Shown here: positions 1 through 7,086 of the stretch, in pieces
Layout: each line of letters begins with the position of its first letter
Position numbering within the stretch: position 1 is the stretch's first letter
Source: Acetobacteraceae bacterium
Lineage (GTDB): Bacteria > Pseudomonadota > Alphaproteobacteria > Acetobacterales > Acetobacteraceae
Assembly (NCBI GenBank): GCA_027311485.1
Contig: DAICYU010000116.1
Location: 1-9,184, forward strand
Reading direction: 5' to 3'
DNA length: 9,184 nucleotides
Program-made: the position numbers and the translations under genes
Notes under the pieces: model-generated
Databases searched by the model: none
Seen by the model: only the letters and a program-made list of their open reading frames with translations
Told to the model about the DNA's origin: nothing

Positions 1-1407
1 AATGCGGTGCACTTCCACATGGGCGCCCGGCTGTTCCACCATCTGGTGCGGCTGCCGCTCAGCTTTTTCGAAAAGCGGCATATCGGCGACGTCCTGTCGC
101 GCTTCCAGTCGATCGAGCCGATCCGCAACGTGCTGGCGGAAGGCCTGATCCTGGCTGTCATCGACGGCCTGATGGCGATTGCCACCCTGGTGATGATCTT
201 CCTGTACAGCCCCGGGCTGAGTGCGATCGTGCTGACCGCCGTGCTGCTGTACCTGATCCTGCGGCTCGTGACCTACCGGACATTCCGCAACCTGAATGAG
301 GCCTATATCCGGGCGCAGGCGCTGGAGAATACCAATTTCATCGAAAGCGCGCGGGCGATCCAGAGCATCAAGCTGTTCAACCGGGAAGCCGACCGCGAAA
401 GCCTGTGGTTCAACCTGCATGCGGACACGGTGAACACCAGCATCCGCCGGGGCCGGGCGGTCATCCATTTCGGTACCATGGACCGCGCCATCTTCGGCTT
501 TGAGAATATCGTCACGATCTACCTGGCGGCCAATCTGGCGCTGAACAACACGCTGACCGTGGGCATGATCTTCGCCTTCATGGCCTACAAGCTCAGTTTC
601 ACCCAGAAGGCATCAACGCTGGTGGAAAAGCTGCTGGATTTCCGCCTGCTCGATCTGCATCTGGAACGGATTTCCGACATCGCGCTGAACCCGCAAGAAC
701 CCGGGCACGACCGTCCGCTGCTCGGCATCACGCCGCTCCGTGGTGACATCGAGCTGCGCAATGTCTGCTTCCGCTATGCGGAAACCGAGCGATTCGTGCT
801 GGAGAATGTCAGTTTCAAGGTGCGCGCCGGGTCGTTCGTCACGGTCATGGGTCCGTCCGGCGGCGGCAAGACCACCCTGCTGAAAATCCTGCTGGGCCTG
901 CTGGAACCGACCAGCGGCGAGGTGCTGGTTGACGGCATTCCGCTGCACACACTCGGCGTCCGCGAATACCGGGAGCAGGTCGGCGCAATCATGCAGGAAG
1001 ACCAGTTGCTGTCCGGCTCGATCGCCGAGAACATCAGCTTCTTCGACCCGCATTTCGACCAGGAACGGATGGTGTCCTGCGCCCAGACGGCGGGTGTGCA
1101 CGATGAGATCATGGCGATGCCGATGGGCTACAGCAGCCTGATCGGCGACATGGGCAGCTCCCTGTCCGGCGGGCAGAAGCAGCGTGTGCTGCTGGCACGC
1201 GCGCTGTACAAGCAACCCCGGATCCTGTTCCTCGATGAAGGCACCGCGCACCTGGATATCGCGAAGGAGCGGGAGATCAACGAGCGCCTGCGCACCCTGA
1301 AGATCACCCGGATCAGCGTCGCCCACCGGCCGGAGATGATGAGTGGCGCCGACACGGTGCTGCAAATTGGAGCCGTGCCGGAACCACAGGCCGCCGCGGC
1401 CGAATAA
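1..1407 (+). CDS. Peptidase-type (bacteriocin/peptide) ABC exporter, permease plus ATPase, 5' truncated by window edge
   Basis: The reading frame is open from base 1, so the gene begins outside the window; 468 residues are visible. The family (C39-peptidase ABC transporters such as CvaB and RaxB, usually about 700 residues) cleaves a leader from a small peptide and exports it across the inner membrane. Seen here: the end of the transmembrane domain, with hydrophobic segments near visible residues 48-69, 72-90, 167-181 and 187-197, then a complete ATPase. The ATPase has Walker A GPSGGGKT (284-291), Q-loop Gln332, signature LSGGQ (388-392), Walker B ILFLDE (408-413) followed by GTAHLD, and the H-loop in SVAHRPE (His442). 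The cytoplasmic segment with LPLSFFEKRHIGDVLSRF is typical of this exporter group. The C39 peptidase itself would lie upstream and is not seen, so that part of the call is inferred. No peptide substrate gene is recognisable nearby. Confidence 0.88.
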   Translation, partial: NAVHFHMGARLFHHLVRLPLSFFEKRHIGDVLSRFQSIEPIRNVLAEGLILAVIDGLMAIATLVMIFLYSPGLSAIVLTAVLLYLILRLVTYRTFRNLNEAYIRAQALENTNFIESARAIQSIKLFNREADRESLWFNLHADTVNTSIRRGRAVIHFGTMDRAIFGFENIVTIYLAANLALNNTLTVGMIFAFMAYKLSFTQKASTLVEKLLDFRLLDLHLERISDIALNPQEPGHDRPLLGITPLRGDIELRNVCFRYAETERFVLENVSFKVRAGSFVTVMGPSGGGKTTLLKILLGLLEPTSGEVLVDGIPLHTLGVREYREQVGAIMQEDQLLSGSIAENISFFDPHFDQERMVSCAQTAGVHDEIMAMPMGYSSLIGDMGSSLSGGQKQRVLLARALYKQPRILFLDEGTAHLDIAKEREINERLRTLKITRISVAHRPEMMSGADTVLQIGAVPEPQAAAAE

Positions 1408-1430
1408 CGCGACGGCCGGCGGGCCGTGCG
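1408..1430 (+). terminator. Possible weak terminator hairpin after the ABC exporter
   Basis: Immediately after the exporter stop codon, ACGGCC (1412-1417) pairs with GGCCGT (1422-1427) around a GGCG loop. The stem extends by CGC (1408-1410) with GCG (1428-1430) if G1411 bulges. No T-tract follows, so intrinsic termination is uncertain; it could be a chance GC-rich palindrome. Confidence 0.3.
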
Positions 1431-1435
1431 AACCG

Positions 1436-1464
1436 TTGACCCATGTCACGTCTCACTCTGGATT
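1436..1464 (+). promoter_or_regulatory. Possible sigma-70 promoter for the acyl-CoA synthetase gene
   Basis: TTGACC (1436-1441) matches five of six bases of the -35 consensus. The hexamer 17 bp downstream (TGGATT, 1459-1464) is a poor -10. The site lies in the 114-bp gap before the AMP-forming synthetase, where a promoter is expected. The rest of the gap shows nothing recognisable except the GGGAG ribosome binding site at 1509-1513. Confidence 0.2.
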
Positions 1465-1521
1465 GCGGCCCTATCACAGCGGGGTTAAGTCCACGGACAA
1501 TAAACCCTGGGAGATGGCCCC

Positions 1522-3159
1522 ATGACCGCCCGCAGCCCGTTCGACGACCTGCTGAAAAATCAGGCCAACTATGCGCCGCTGACGCCGTTGACCTTCATCG
1601 AACGCGCCGCCTACGTCTATCCGGACCGACTGGCCGTCGTGCATGGCGCCCAGCGCTGGACCTGGCGGGAAACCTACGCCCGCTGTCGCCGTCTTGCCTC
1701 CGCCCTGGCCCGCCGTGGCGTCGGCAAGAATGACGTGGTCGCGGTCATGGCGCCCAACACCCCGCCGATGTACGAAGCCGCCTTCGGCGTGCCGATGTGC
1801 GGCGGCGTTTTGAACACGCTGAACACCCGCCTGGACGGCGAGACGCTGGCGTTCATGTTGCAGCACGGCGGCGCCAAGGTGTTGATCACCGACAGGGAGT
1901 TCTCGCCCGCCATCGAAACCGCGCTGTCCCTGCTGGACACCAAACCCCTCGTCATCGACATCGCCGACCCGGCGCATCCCGAAGGCAAGCTGCTGGGCGA
2001 AACCGAGTATGAGGCGTTCCTGGCCGAAGGCGATCCCGACTACGACTGGCAGCCCCCGGGCGATGAGTGGGACGCGATCGCGCTGAATTACACCTCCGGC
2101 ACCACGGGCGATCCGAAGGGCGTGGTGTATCACCATCGCGGCGCGCATCTGAACGCGGTCAGCAACATCCTGAACTGGGGCATGCCGCACCATGCCGTTT
2201 ACCTGTGGACGCTGCCGATGTTCCACTGCAACGGCTGGTGCTTCCCCTGGACCGTGGCCGAACGCGCCGGGGTGAATGTCTGCCTGCGCCGGGTGGAGGC
2301 GAAGGCGGTGCTGGACGCCATCCGCGACAACGGCGTCACCCACATGTGCGGCGCCCCGATCGTCTATTCGATGCTGATCAACGCGCCTGAGGACCTTCGC
2401 GCCGGCATCAGCCACCGCATCGCCGGCCAGGTGGCCGGCGCCGCGCCGCCCGCGGCCATCATCGAGGGTGCGGACCGCATCGGCATCGACCTGACGCACG
2501 TGTACGGCCTGACCGAGGTGTACGGCCCCGCCGGCGTCTGCTCCAAGCAGGAGGGCTGGGCGCACATGCCGATCGACCGGCGCGCCGAACGCAATGGCCG
2601 GCAGGGTGTACGCACGCCGTTGCAGGATGCGATGACGGTGCTGGACCCGGAAACGATGCAGCCCGTGCCGTGGGACGGCGAAACGATGGGTGAGATCATG
2701 TTCCGCGGCAACATCACCATGAAGGGCTACCTGAAGAACCCGGCCGCCACCGACAAGGCCTTTGGCGGCGGTTGGTTCCATACCGGCGACCTCGCAGTGA
2801 TGCAGCCGGACGGCTATGCCAAGATCCGTGACCGGTCGAAGGACATCATCATCTCGGGCGGCGAAAACATCTCCTCGCTCGAAGTCGAGGAAGTCCTGTA
2901 CCGCCACCCGGCGGTGTTGAGCGCCGCTGTCGTCGCCCAGCCCGACGAGAAATGGGGCGAAACTCCCTGCGCCTTCATCGAGCTGAAGCTTGGCACCGCC
3001 GTCACCGCCGACGAGCTGCGCGATTTCTGCCGCGCGCACCTGGCGCGGTTCAAGGTGCCGAAGACGTTCCTGTTCCGGGAAATTCCCAAGACCTCGACCG
3101 GCAAGATCCAGAAATTCGCCCTGCGGGAGATCGCCAGGTCCGCCTCGGCGATCGAATAG
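1522..3159 (+). CDS. AMP-forming acyl-CoA synthetase (ANL superfamily)
   Basis: The 545-residue product activates a carboxylic acid with ATP to an acyl-adenylate and transfers it to CoA, in the cytoplasm. All core motifs of the adenylate-forming superfamily are present: the P-loop TSGTTGDPKG (191-200), YGLTE (328-332), the HTGD motif with Asp423, RDRSKD with Arg438 at the hinge, and the C-terminal PKTSTGKIQK with catalytic Lys528, the residue commonly acetylated in this family. Length is normal for the medium-chain/short-chain branch that includes AlkK-like and DmdB (methylmercaptopropionate-CoA ligase) enzymes; the substrate cannot be read from sequence. GGGAG lies 8 nt before the ATG, supporting this start. 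The gene appears to be a single transcription unit, ending convergently with the cupin operon. It may share a pathway with the NDP-forming synthetase and enoyl-CoA hydratase nearby, which is inference. Confidence 0.92.
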   Translation: MTARSPFDDLLKNQANYAPLTPLTFIERAAYVYPDRLAVVHGAQRWTWRETYARCRRLASALARRGVGKNDVVAVMAPNTPPMYEAAFGVPMCGGVLNTLNTRLDGETLAFMLQHGGAKVLITDREFSPAIETALSLLDTKPLVIDIADPAHPEGKLLGETEYEAFLAEGDPDYDWQPPGDEWDAIALNYTSGTTGDPKGVVYHHRGAHLNAVSNILNWGMPHHAVYLWTLPMFHCNGWCFPWTVAERAGVNVCLRRVEAKAVLDAIRDNGVTHMCGAPIVYSMLINAPEDLRAGISHRIAGQVAGAAPPAAIIEGADRIGIDLTHVYGLTEVYGPAGVCSKQEGWAHMPIDRRAERNGRQGVRTPLQDAMTVLDPETMQPVPWDGETMGEIMFRGNITMKGYLKNPAATDKAFGGGWFHTGDLAVMQPDGYAKIRDRSKDIIISGGENISSLEVEEVLYRHPAVLSAAVVAQPDEKWGETPCAFIELKLGTAVTADELRDFCRAHLARFKVPKTFLFREIPKTSTGKIQKFALREIARSASAIE

Positions 3160-3177
3160 CCACCCGCCCGAGACGCC

Positions 3178-3210
3178 CGTGGATGGCGGACCCGATGCCG
3201 GCCATCCACG
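3178..3210. terminator. Hairpin between convergent genes, possible bidirectional terminator
   Basis: CGTGGATGGC (3178-3187) is perfectly complementary to GCCATCCACG (3201-3210), giving a 10-bp stem with a 13-nt loop. After one mismatch the stem continues for three more pairs (3174-3176 with 3212-3214). It sits 18 nt beyond the stop of the acyl-CoA synthetase and about 50 nt beyond the stop of the convergent cupin gene, where a shared terminator is expected. No T-tract is seen on either strand, so termination may be inefficient or need another factor. The rest of the 98-bp gap holds nothing I recognise. Confidence 0.55.
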
Positions 3211-3257
3211 AGCGAACCGCGACCATCATACGCCGTCGGACAGCGGCAGATGCGCGC

Positions 3258-3719
3258 TCAGCGCCCGTCCAGGAACCGCGCCACCGCCGGCGTCTGCCGC
3301 AGCTGCGCCAGATCGTCCGCCGTCGGCAGTTGCGGCCGGTCGCGCTCGACGTTCACCATGCACAGGAAGCCGAACGGCTCCCCGGCCGAGGCGCGGAACT
3401 GATGCCACGTCCAGGACGGGATCGAGACAAGGTCGAACTGCTTCACCGGCCGCACCGCGTCGCCCAGCAGGCATTCACCCTGGCCGCGCAGGATCATCAC
3501 CGCATGCGCGTGCTCATGCCGCTCCAGCGTGGAATAGCCGGCGGCGTCCATTTCAAAATACCGCAGCTCGCAGCCAAGCGCGTTCTCATGGAACAACACC
3601 TGGCGGGAGATGTCCTTGAACGGCGCGCTGCCGTCCTGCTTGTACGGCTGATGCGCCACGCCTTCCCAGCGAAACGCGTCCGTGACGGCGCGAAATCCCG
3701 CGGCCGGTTCCCTGTCCAT
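3258..3719 (-). CDS. Small single-domain cupin next to RuBisCO-like protein; candidate methylthioxylulose-5-phosphate methylsulfurylase
   Basis: This is a single cupin barrel. Numbering from the upstream ATG at 3728 (156 aa), motif 1 is HEHAHAVMILRGQG with His71 and His73, and motif 2 is IPSWTWHQF with His109. The Glu usual in motif 1 is absent; His75 lies near its place. I chose the ATG at 3719 (153 aa) because AGGA (minus strand, 3732-3729) stands 9 nt before it but directly abuts the outer ATG at 3728. The gene is the last of a minus-strand operon, just after the RuBisCO-like protein. In R. rubrum a cupin acts after the RLP: it removes the methylthio group from 1-methylthioxylulose 5-phosphate, giving 1-deoxyxylulose 5-phosphate and methanethiol. 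Cupin fold is near certain; the specific role is inferred from the pairing. A cupin isomerase or dioxygenase is the alternative. Confidence 0.85.
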   Translation of the reverse strand: MDREPAAGFRAVTDAFRWEGVAHQPYKQDGSAPFKDISRQVLFHENALGCELRYFEMDAAGYSTLERHEHAHAVMILRGQGECLLGDAVRPVKQFDLVSIPSWTWHQFRASAGEPFGFLCMVNVERDRPQLPTADDLAQLRQTPAVARFLDGR

Positions 3720-3765
3720 CCCACTCATTCCTAAGCAAAGCCCACTGACCTAAGCACGCCCACTG
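3720..3765. repeat. 2.5-copy imperfect tandem repeat (about 19 bp) across the RLP/cupin junction
   Basis: On the plus strand CCCACT occurs at 3720-3725, 3741-3746 and 3759-3764, alternating with CCTAAGCA at 3730-3737 and 3749-3756. Read on the coding (minus) strand, AGTGGG and TGCTTAGG alternate through the last codons and TAG stop of the RLP, the 21-nt spacer and the first codons of the cupin. One TTAGG copy contains the RLP stop codon and the other forms the cupin ribosome binding site. This looks like a small local duplication. Confidence 0.75.
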
Positions 3766-4868
3766 GCAGACAACGTATGATCCGCGACGGCCCGCACGAA
3801 ACGCTCGGTCTCGGCCGTGATGTTCGCCCGCGCCATCAGCAGGCTGCCGCCGATCAGCAACATCGTATCCTCGCCATAGAAATCAAGAATTTCCCGCGTA
3901 CGGTCCAGCGTCATGCCGCCCGCTGGCACCGGCAGGGCGGGCTTCATCCCGTCATCGGACCGCCGAGCGCGTTGGGCCAGGCGAAGGCAGGTGGCGGGTG
4001 AGTAGCCGAACCGGCCGCCATGGTTCGGGAAGATCACGGCGTCGGCGCCCATCAGCCGGAACAGCCCGCCGATCAGCAGGTCGGGCGCGATCCGCGCCGC
4101 GCCACCCAGGCTGGGATGCGCCATGAACGCCATGTCGGGATAGTCGCGCACCAGCGCCTGCATCGCCGGGAATCCGGCGATCATCGGCGCGATCATCACG
4201 CAGTGCAGACCCTCATCCCGTGCCAGCCGGACCTGCGCGCGCATCTGGTCCAGGTTGCCGGTGATACTGGGCACATACAGCGTCGGATGCCCCGTCGAGC
4301 GCACGCCGCGCGCCACCCCGGCGGCGCAGGCGACCACCCGTTCGGCGAACGGCGCGTAGTGCTGGTCCGCCAGCCCATGATCATCCTTAATAAAGTCCAA
4401 CCCACCCCGCGCCAAATGCTCGGCCAGCGACCCCAGGTCCTCGGGCGGCAGACCCTGGGGCTTCAGCGCCGATCCGGTCATCGCCCGCTGGTGCAGCCGC
4501 AGCCGGGTCCGCAGCGCGGCGATGCCGTGCCGTGGCCCGCCCAGGGTGGCCCGCAGTGCGTCCGGCACCGCCACATCGGCCAGCACCACATCGTCGTGCA
4601 GCGACGTGTTGCCGAACACCATGTTCAGGAACTGCCCGGCATCGTGCCCGACCGTCGCGCTCGCCAGCCCGATGCGGACGGCGAATACGTCCTGGCCCAG
4701 ATCGTCAATGCCCTCCACCTGCCCGACGATGTCGGCCAGCACGGCCTCATCGTCGATCGCAGCCAGCGGCATTTCCACGCTCTGCTCCACCGCGATCGCC
4801 TTGGCGCGCGCCTCGATCTCGGATGCGGCGGCGCGGACGTGATAGGTGACGGTGAAACGCCCGCTCAT
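3750..4868 (-). CDS. RuBisCO-like protein (form IV RLP); candidate 5-methylthioribulose-1-phosphate isomerase or related enolase/isomerase
   Basis: The 372-residue product is a RuBisCO large-subunit homologue, shorter than true RuBisCO (about 450-480). The barrel shows ALKPQGL with Lys136 (RuBisCO Lys175), then GGLDFIKDDHG with Lys161 (carbamylated Lys201) and Asp163 (Asp203). Also seen are His251 in AHPSLGG (about His294), FPNHGG with His283 (about His327), PAGG (315-318) and IGGSLL (339-344) for phosphate binding. Lys177 is replaced by Gln and metal ligand Glu204 by His164, so carboxylation is not expected. Form IV enzymes act on phosphorylated sugars, for example in methionine salvage (MtnW enolase, R. 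rubrum isomerase) or apionate catabolism. The cupin directly downstream favours the R. rubrum type, by inference. The ATG overlaps the upstream synthetase stop as ATGA, implying translational coupling. RLP identity is certain; subtype is not. Confidence 0.93.
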   Translation of the reverse strand: MSGRFTVTYHVRAAASEIEARAKAIAVEQSVEMPLAAIDDEAVLADIVGQVEGIDDLGQDVFAVRIGLASATVGHDAGQFLNMVFGNTSLHDDVVLADVAVPDALRATLGGPRHGIAALRTRLRLHQRAMTGSALKPQGLPPEDLGSLAEHLARGGLDFIKDDHGLADQHYAPFAERVVACAAGVARGVRSTGHPTLYVPSITGNLDQMRAQVRLARDEGLHCVMIAPMIAGFPAMQALVRDYPDMAFMAHPSLGGAARIAPDLLIGGLFRLMGADAVIFPNHGGRFGYSPATCLRLAQRARRSDDGMKPALPVPAGGMTLDRTREILDFYGEDTMLLIGGSLLMARANITAETERFVRAVADHTLSASGRA

Positions 4869-6970
4869 GACCGCGGCACCACCAGCGCATCGACGGCCAC
4901 GGCGCCGGCTGCACCCAGGATCACCGGGTTCACGTCGATCGCCTGCAGCGAATCGCCGATTGCCAGCGCGGCCGATTGCAGCCCCAGCAACAGGTCGATG
5001 AACGCCTCGGCGGCGGTCTTGTGAGTCCAGCGCGGGCTGGCCAGCACCCGGCCGAGGCGGCTGTTCGCCAGCTCAGCCTCGATCACCGACCGGCTGGCCG
5101 GTATGGCGAACGTCGTGACGTCGCGCAGCGCCTCGGCGAAGATGCCGCCCAGACCGGCAATCAGCACCAGCCCGACGCCGTCCGCCCGCGTTACGCCGGC
5201 GATCGCTTCAAGCTCCCCGCGGATCATCGCCTGCACCACCACGCGCGCGCAGCCGGCCGCGGCGAAGGCACGGGCAACGGCGTCCGGGTTGGTCAGCCCG
5301 ATATGCACAAGCCCATGGTCGCTCTTGTGCGCCACACCCTCGGCGACACCTTTCAGCACCACCGGGTAGCCAAGCCGGGCGGCGGCGGCCACCGCATCCG
5401 CGGCAGAATCACATTCGATCGTCGGTACCGTCCGTACCCCATACTGCGCCAGCAGCCGCAGGCTCTCGGGCTCGGTCAACGCGCGCGGCGGCATCGCCGG
5501 GGTAGGTGACTTGGGGGTGGCTGACGCGGGGGCAGCTGATTCGGGGATCGATAAGCCCGGGGCAGGGGATGCCTCGGCCGGCGGGATCGCATCCGGCGGC
5601 GCGGTCAGCAGCGCGCCGATCGCTTCCAGCAGGATATCCGTATCGGTGAAGACATCGATCCCGCTCAACCGATACGTCTCCCTCTCCGCGTCCGGCAGCC
5701 CGCCCGGGGTCACCAGCAGCAGCGGCTTGCCGGTGGCTTCCCGTGCCGCCGCCATCGCCTTCCGGTACGGATCGCCCTGCCACGGGTTCATCGCGTGCAC
5801 CAGCCCCAGGACGAGGGATACACCCGGATCGCGCATCAGCAGCGTCGGCACCTCGGACGATCGGCGCATACCGCCGAAGATGCCCAGGTCCAGCGGATTG
5901 CCAATGCGGGAGAACATCTTGTGCCCGTCGATGGCGTCATGCGTCTCCGCCGTCAGGGTCGCCAGTGGAACGCCCAGCGCCTCACACCGGTCGGCGATCA
6001 ACGACGCGCCGGCGCCGGAGGTGGACAGCGATCCCAGCTTGCCCGGCCGCCTGCCGTACCTGTCCAACAGCGCCGCCGCGGTCATCAGCCCTTCCAGCGT
6101 GGCGACGGTGGCGACGCCGCTGGCCCTGAACAGGGCGTGATAGGACGCATTATCGCCGGCCATGCGCGAGGAGTGGGCAACCGCCGCCGCCGCGCCGGCC
6201 GCCGAACCGCCGATTTTCAATGCGACGACGTGCTTGCCGGCGTCGTAGGCCGCAAGGGCAAGGCGGCGGAAGCGGGGGCCGTCGTCCAGGCTGTCGATCA
6301 GCAGCGCGATGACGCGCGTCGGCGCGTGGCTGATGCCGTATTCCATGTAGTCCAGCACCGACATGTCAGCCTCGTTCCCCGCCGAGGCGAACAGTGACAG
6401 GCCGGCGCCCAGCATCGCCAGCCGCCCGGCCATGGCATCGAACAGCGCGCCGCTGTGGGAGAAGATGCTGATGCCGCCCGGCGCCTGCCGCTTGGCGTGC
6501 GACGTATTGAAGCCGATCGAGACCGGAAAATGTGCATTGTAGATACCGTTGCAGTTCGGTCCGACGATGCGGATGCCTTCTTCCTGTGCAATCCGCTGCA
6601 GTTCCTGCTGCCGTTCGCCGCCGGCCGCGTCCAGGCTCTCGGCGTAGCCGGCGGACCCGACGATGACCGCCTTCAGCCCGGCGCGGGCGCAGTCGCGCAC
6701 CGCCTGCACCGCGGCCTCGGCCGGGATGGCCAGGAAGGCGGTATCCACCGGCTCCGGCACCGATGCCAGGTCGGGAAAGCAGGGAATGCCATCGACGTCC
6801 TTGATGCGCCGGCTGATGCCGTAGATGCCGCCCCGGAAACCGGTGTTCCGCACGTTGGTCAGAACGATGTAGCCGTGCTTGGTCGTGTCGTCCGAGGCGC
6901 CGACCACGGCAACGGCCCGGGGATGGAACAAGGCTTGCAAGGCATCGCGCGTTGCAATTCGGGATGGCAT
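4865..6970 (-). CDS. NDP-forming acyl-CoA synthetase (fused CoA-binding, ligase and ATP-grasp domains)
   Basis: This is an acetate-CoA ligase (ADP-forming) family enzyme that interconverts acyl-CoA plus NDP and phosphate with acid plus CoA plus NTP through a phosphohistidine. Numbering from the outer ATG at 7009 (714 aa): CoA-binding Rossmann domain about 24-155 (VAVVGAS, IVGPNCNG), ligase domain about 175-470 with AHSSRMAGD containing the likely phosphorylated His279, a Pro/Ala/Ser linker 474-510, and an ATP-grasp domain 511-714 (VVLKGVAEGVAHKSD, LIAGLGGIFAEALRDV, IDVNPV). I chose the ATG at 6970 (701 aa) because GGAG precedes it by 11 nt and homologues start close to the Rossmann domain; the ATG at 7009 has no visible ribosome binding site. 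It is the first gene of the operon and its TGA overlaps the RLP start by 4 bp. The acid substrate is unknown. Coupling to an RLP is unusual to my knowledge. Confidence 0.9.
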   Translation of the reverse strand: MPSRIATRDALQALFHPRAVAVVGASDDTTKHGYIVLTNVRNTGFRGGIYGISRRIKDVDGIPCFPDLASVPEPVDTAFLAIPAEAAVQAVRDCARAGLKAVIVGSAGYAESLDAAGGERQQELQRIAQEEGIRIVGPNCNGIYNAHFPVSIGFNTSHAKRQAPGGISIFSHSGALFDAMAGRLAMLGAGLSLFASAGNEADMSVLDYMEYGISHAPTRVIALLIDSLDDGPRFRRLALAAYDAGKHVVALKIGGSAAGAAAAVAHSSRMAGDNASYHALFRASGVATVATLEGLMTAAALLDRYGRRPGKLGSLSTSGAGASLIADRCEALGVPLATLTAETHDAIDGHKMFSRIGNPLDLGIFGGMRRSSEVPTLLMRDPGVSLVLGLVHAMNPWQGDPYRKAMAAAREATGKPLLLVTPGGLPDAERETYRLSGIDVFTDTDILLEAIGALLTAPPDAIPPAEASPAPGLSIPESAAPASATPKSPTPAMPPRALTEPESLRLLAQYGVRTVPTIECDSAADAVAAAARLGYPVVLKGVAEGVAHKSDHGLVHIGLTNPDAVARAFAAAGCARVVVQAMIRGELEAIAGVTRADGVGLVLIAGLGGIFAEALRDVTTFAIPASRSVIEAELANSRLGRVLASPRWTHKTAAEAFIDLLLGLQSAALAIGDSLQAIDVNPVILGAAGAVAVDALVVPRS
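5490..5587 (-). other. Low-complexity pentapeptide linker inside the NDP-forming synthetase
   Basis: Residues 474-506 (numbered from the ATG at 7009) join the ligase part to the ATP-grasp part. They contain a five-residue period with Pro in the third place: PAPGL, SIPES, AAPAS, ATPKS, PTPAM (482-506). The DNA has a matching 15-bp period, for example units at 5505-5519, 5520-5534, 5535-5549 and 5550-5564 on the plus strand. It is probably a flexible tether with no catalytic role. Confidence 0.7.
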
Positions 6971-7009
6971 GCTGTGGATGTCTCCATATCGCTGTGGAAC
7001 GTCAGCCAT

Positions 7010-7086
7010 AGTGCTGGCCGGCCGGCGCCATGTCCATGCGCGCCCTGCTTCGCTAGCCTGACCGCCAAACGAAGGAGGAAACCCTG
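7010..7086. promoter_or_regulatory. Divergent intergenic region between the operon and the enoyl-CoA hydratase
   Basis: Promoters for both directions must lie in this gap (117 bp if the operon starts at 6970) or just inside the ends of the genes. I see no convincing -35/-10 pair on either strand. A GGCCGGCC palindrome lies at 7016-7023. The hydratase ribosome binding site AAGGAGGA at 7072-7079 is the strongest in the window, 7-8 nt before its ATG. Confidence 0.4.

Noticed and set aside
613..1449. Open frame of 278 aa on the minus strand
   Set aside because: Antisense to the ABC exporter ATPase domain; no recognisable domain and shadow-type composition.
1474..3039. Long open frame (521 aa) on the minus strand
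   Set aside because: It lies entirely antisense to the acyl-CoA synthetase, whose motifs are all intact. Its composition (His, Arg, Gly, Ala rich, no domain) is that of a GC-rich shadow frame.
2952..3734. Open frame of 260 aa on the plus strand
   Set aside because: Out of frame with the acyl-CoA synthetase end and antisense to the cupin; Arg/His/Pro-rich shadow.
3750..4868. True CO2-fixing RuBisCO
   Set aside because: Lys177 and metal ligand Glu204 equivalents are replaced (Gln, His), the protein is short, and no small subunit, phosphoribulokinase or carboxysome gene is nearby.
4020..5024. Open frame of 334 aa on the plus strand
   Set aside because: Antisense to the RLP and the end of the NDP-forming synthetase, both clearly real; no domain seen.
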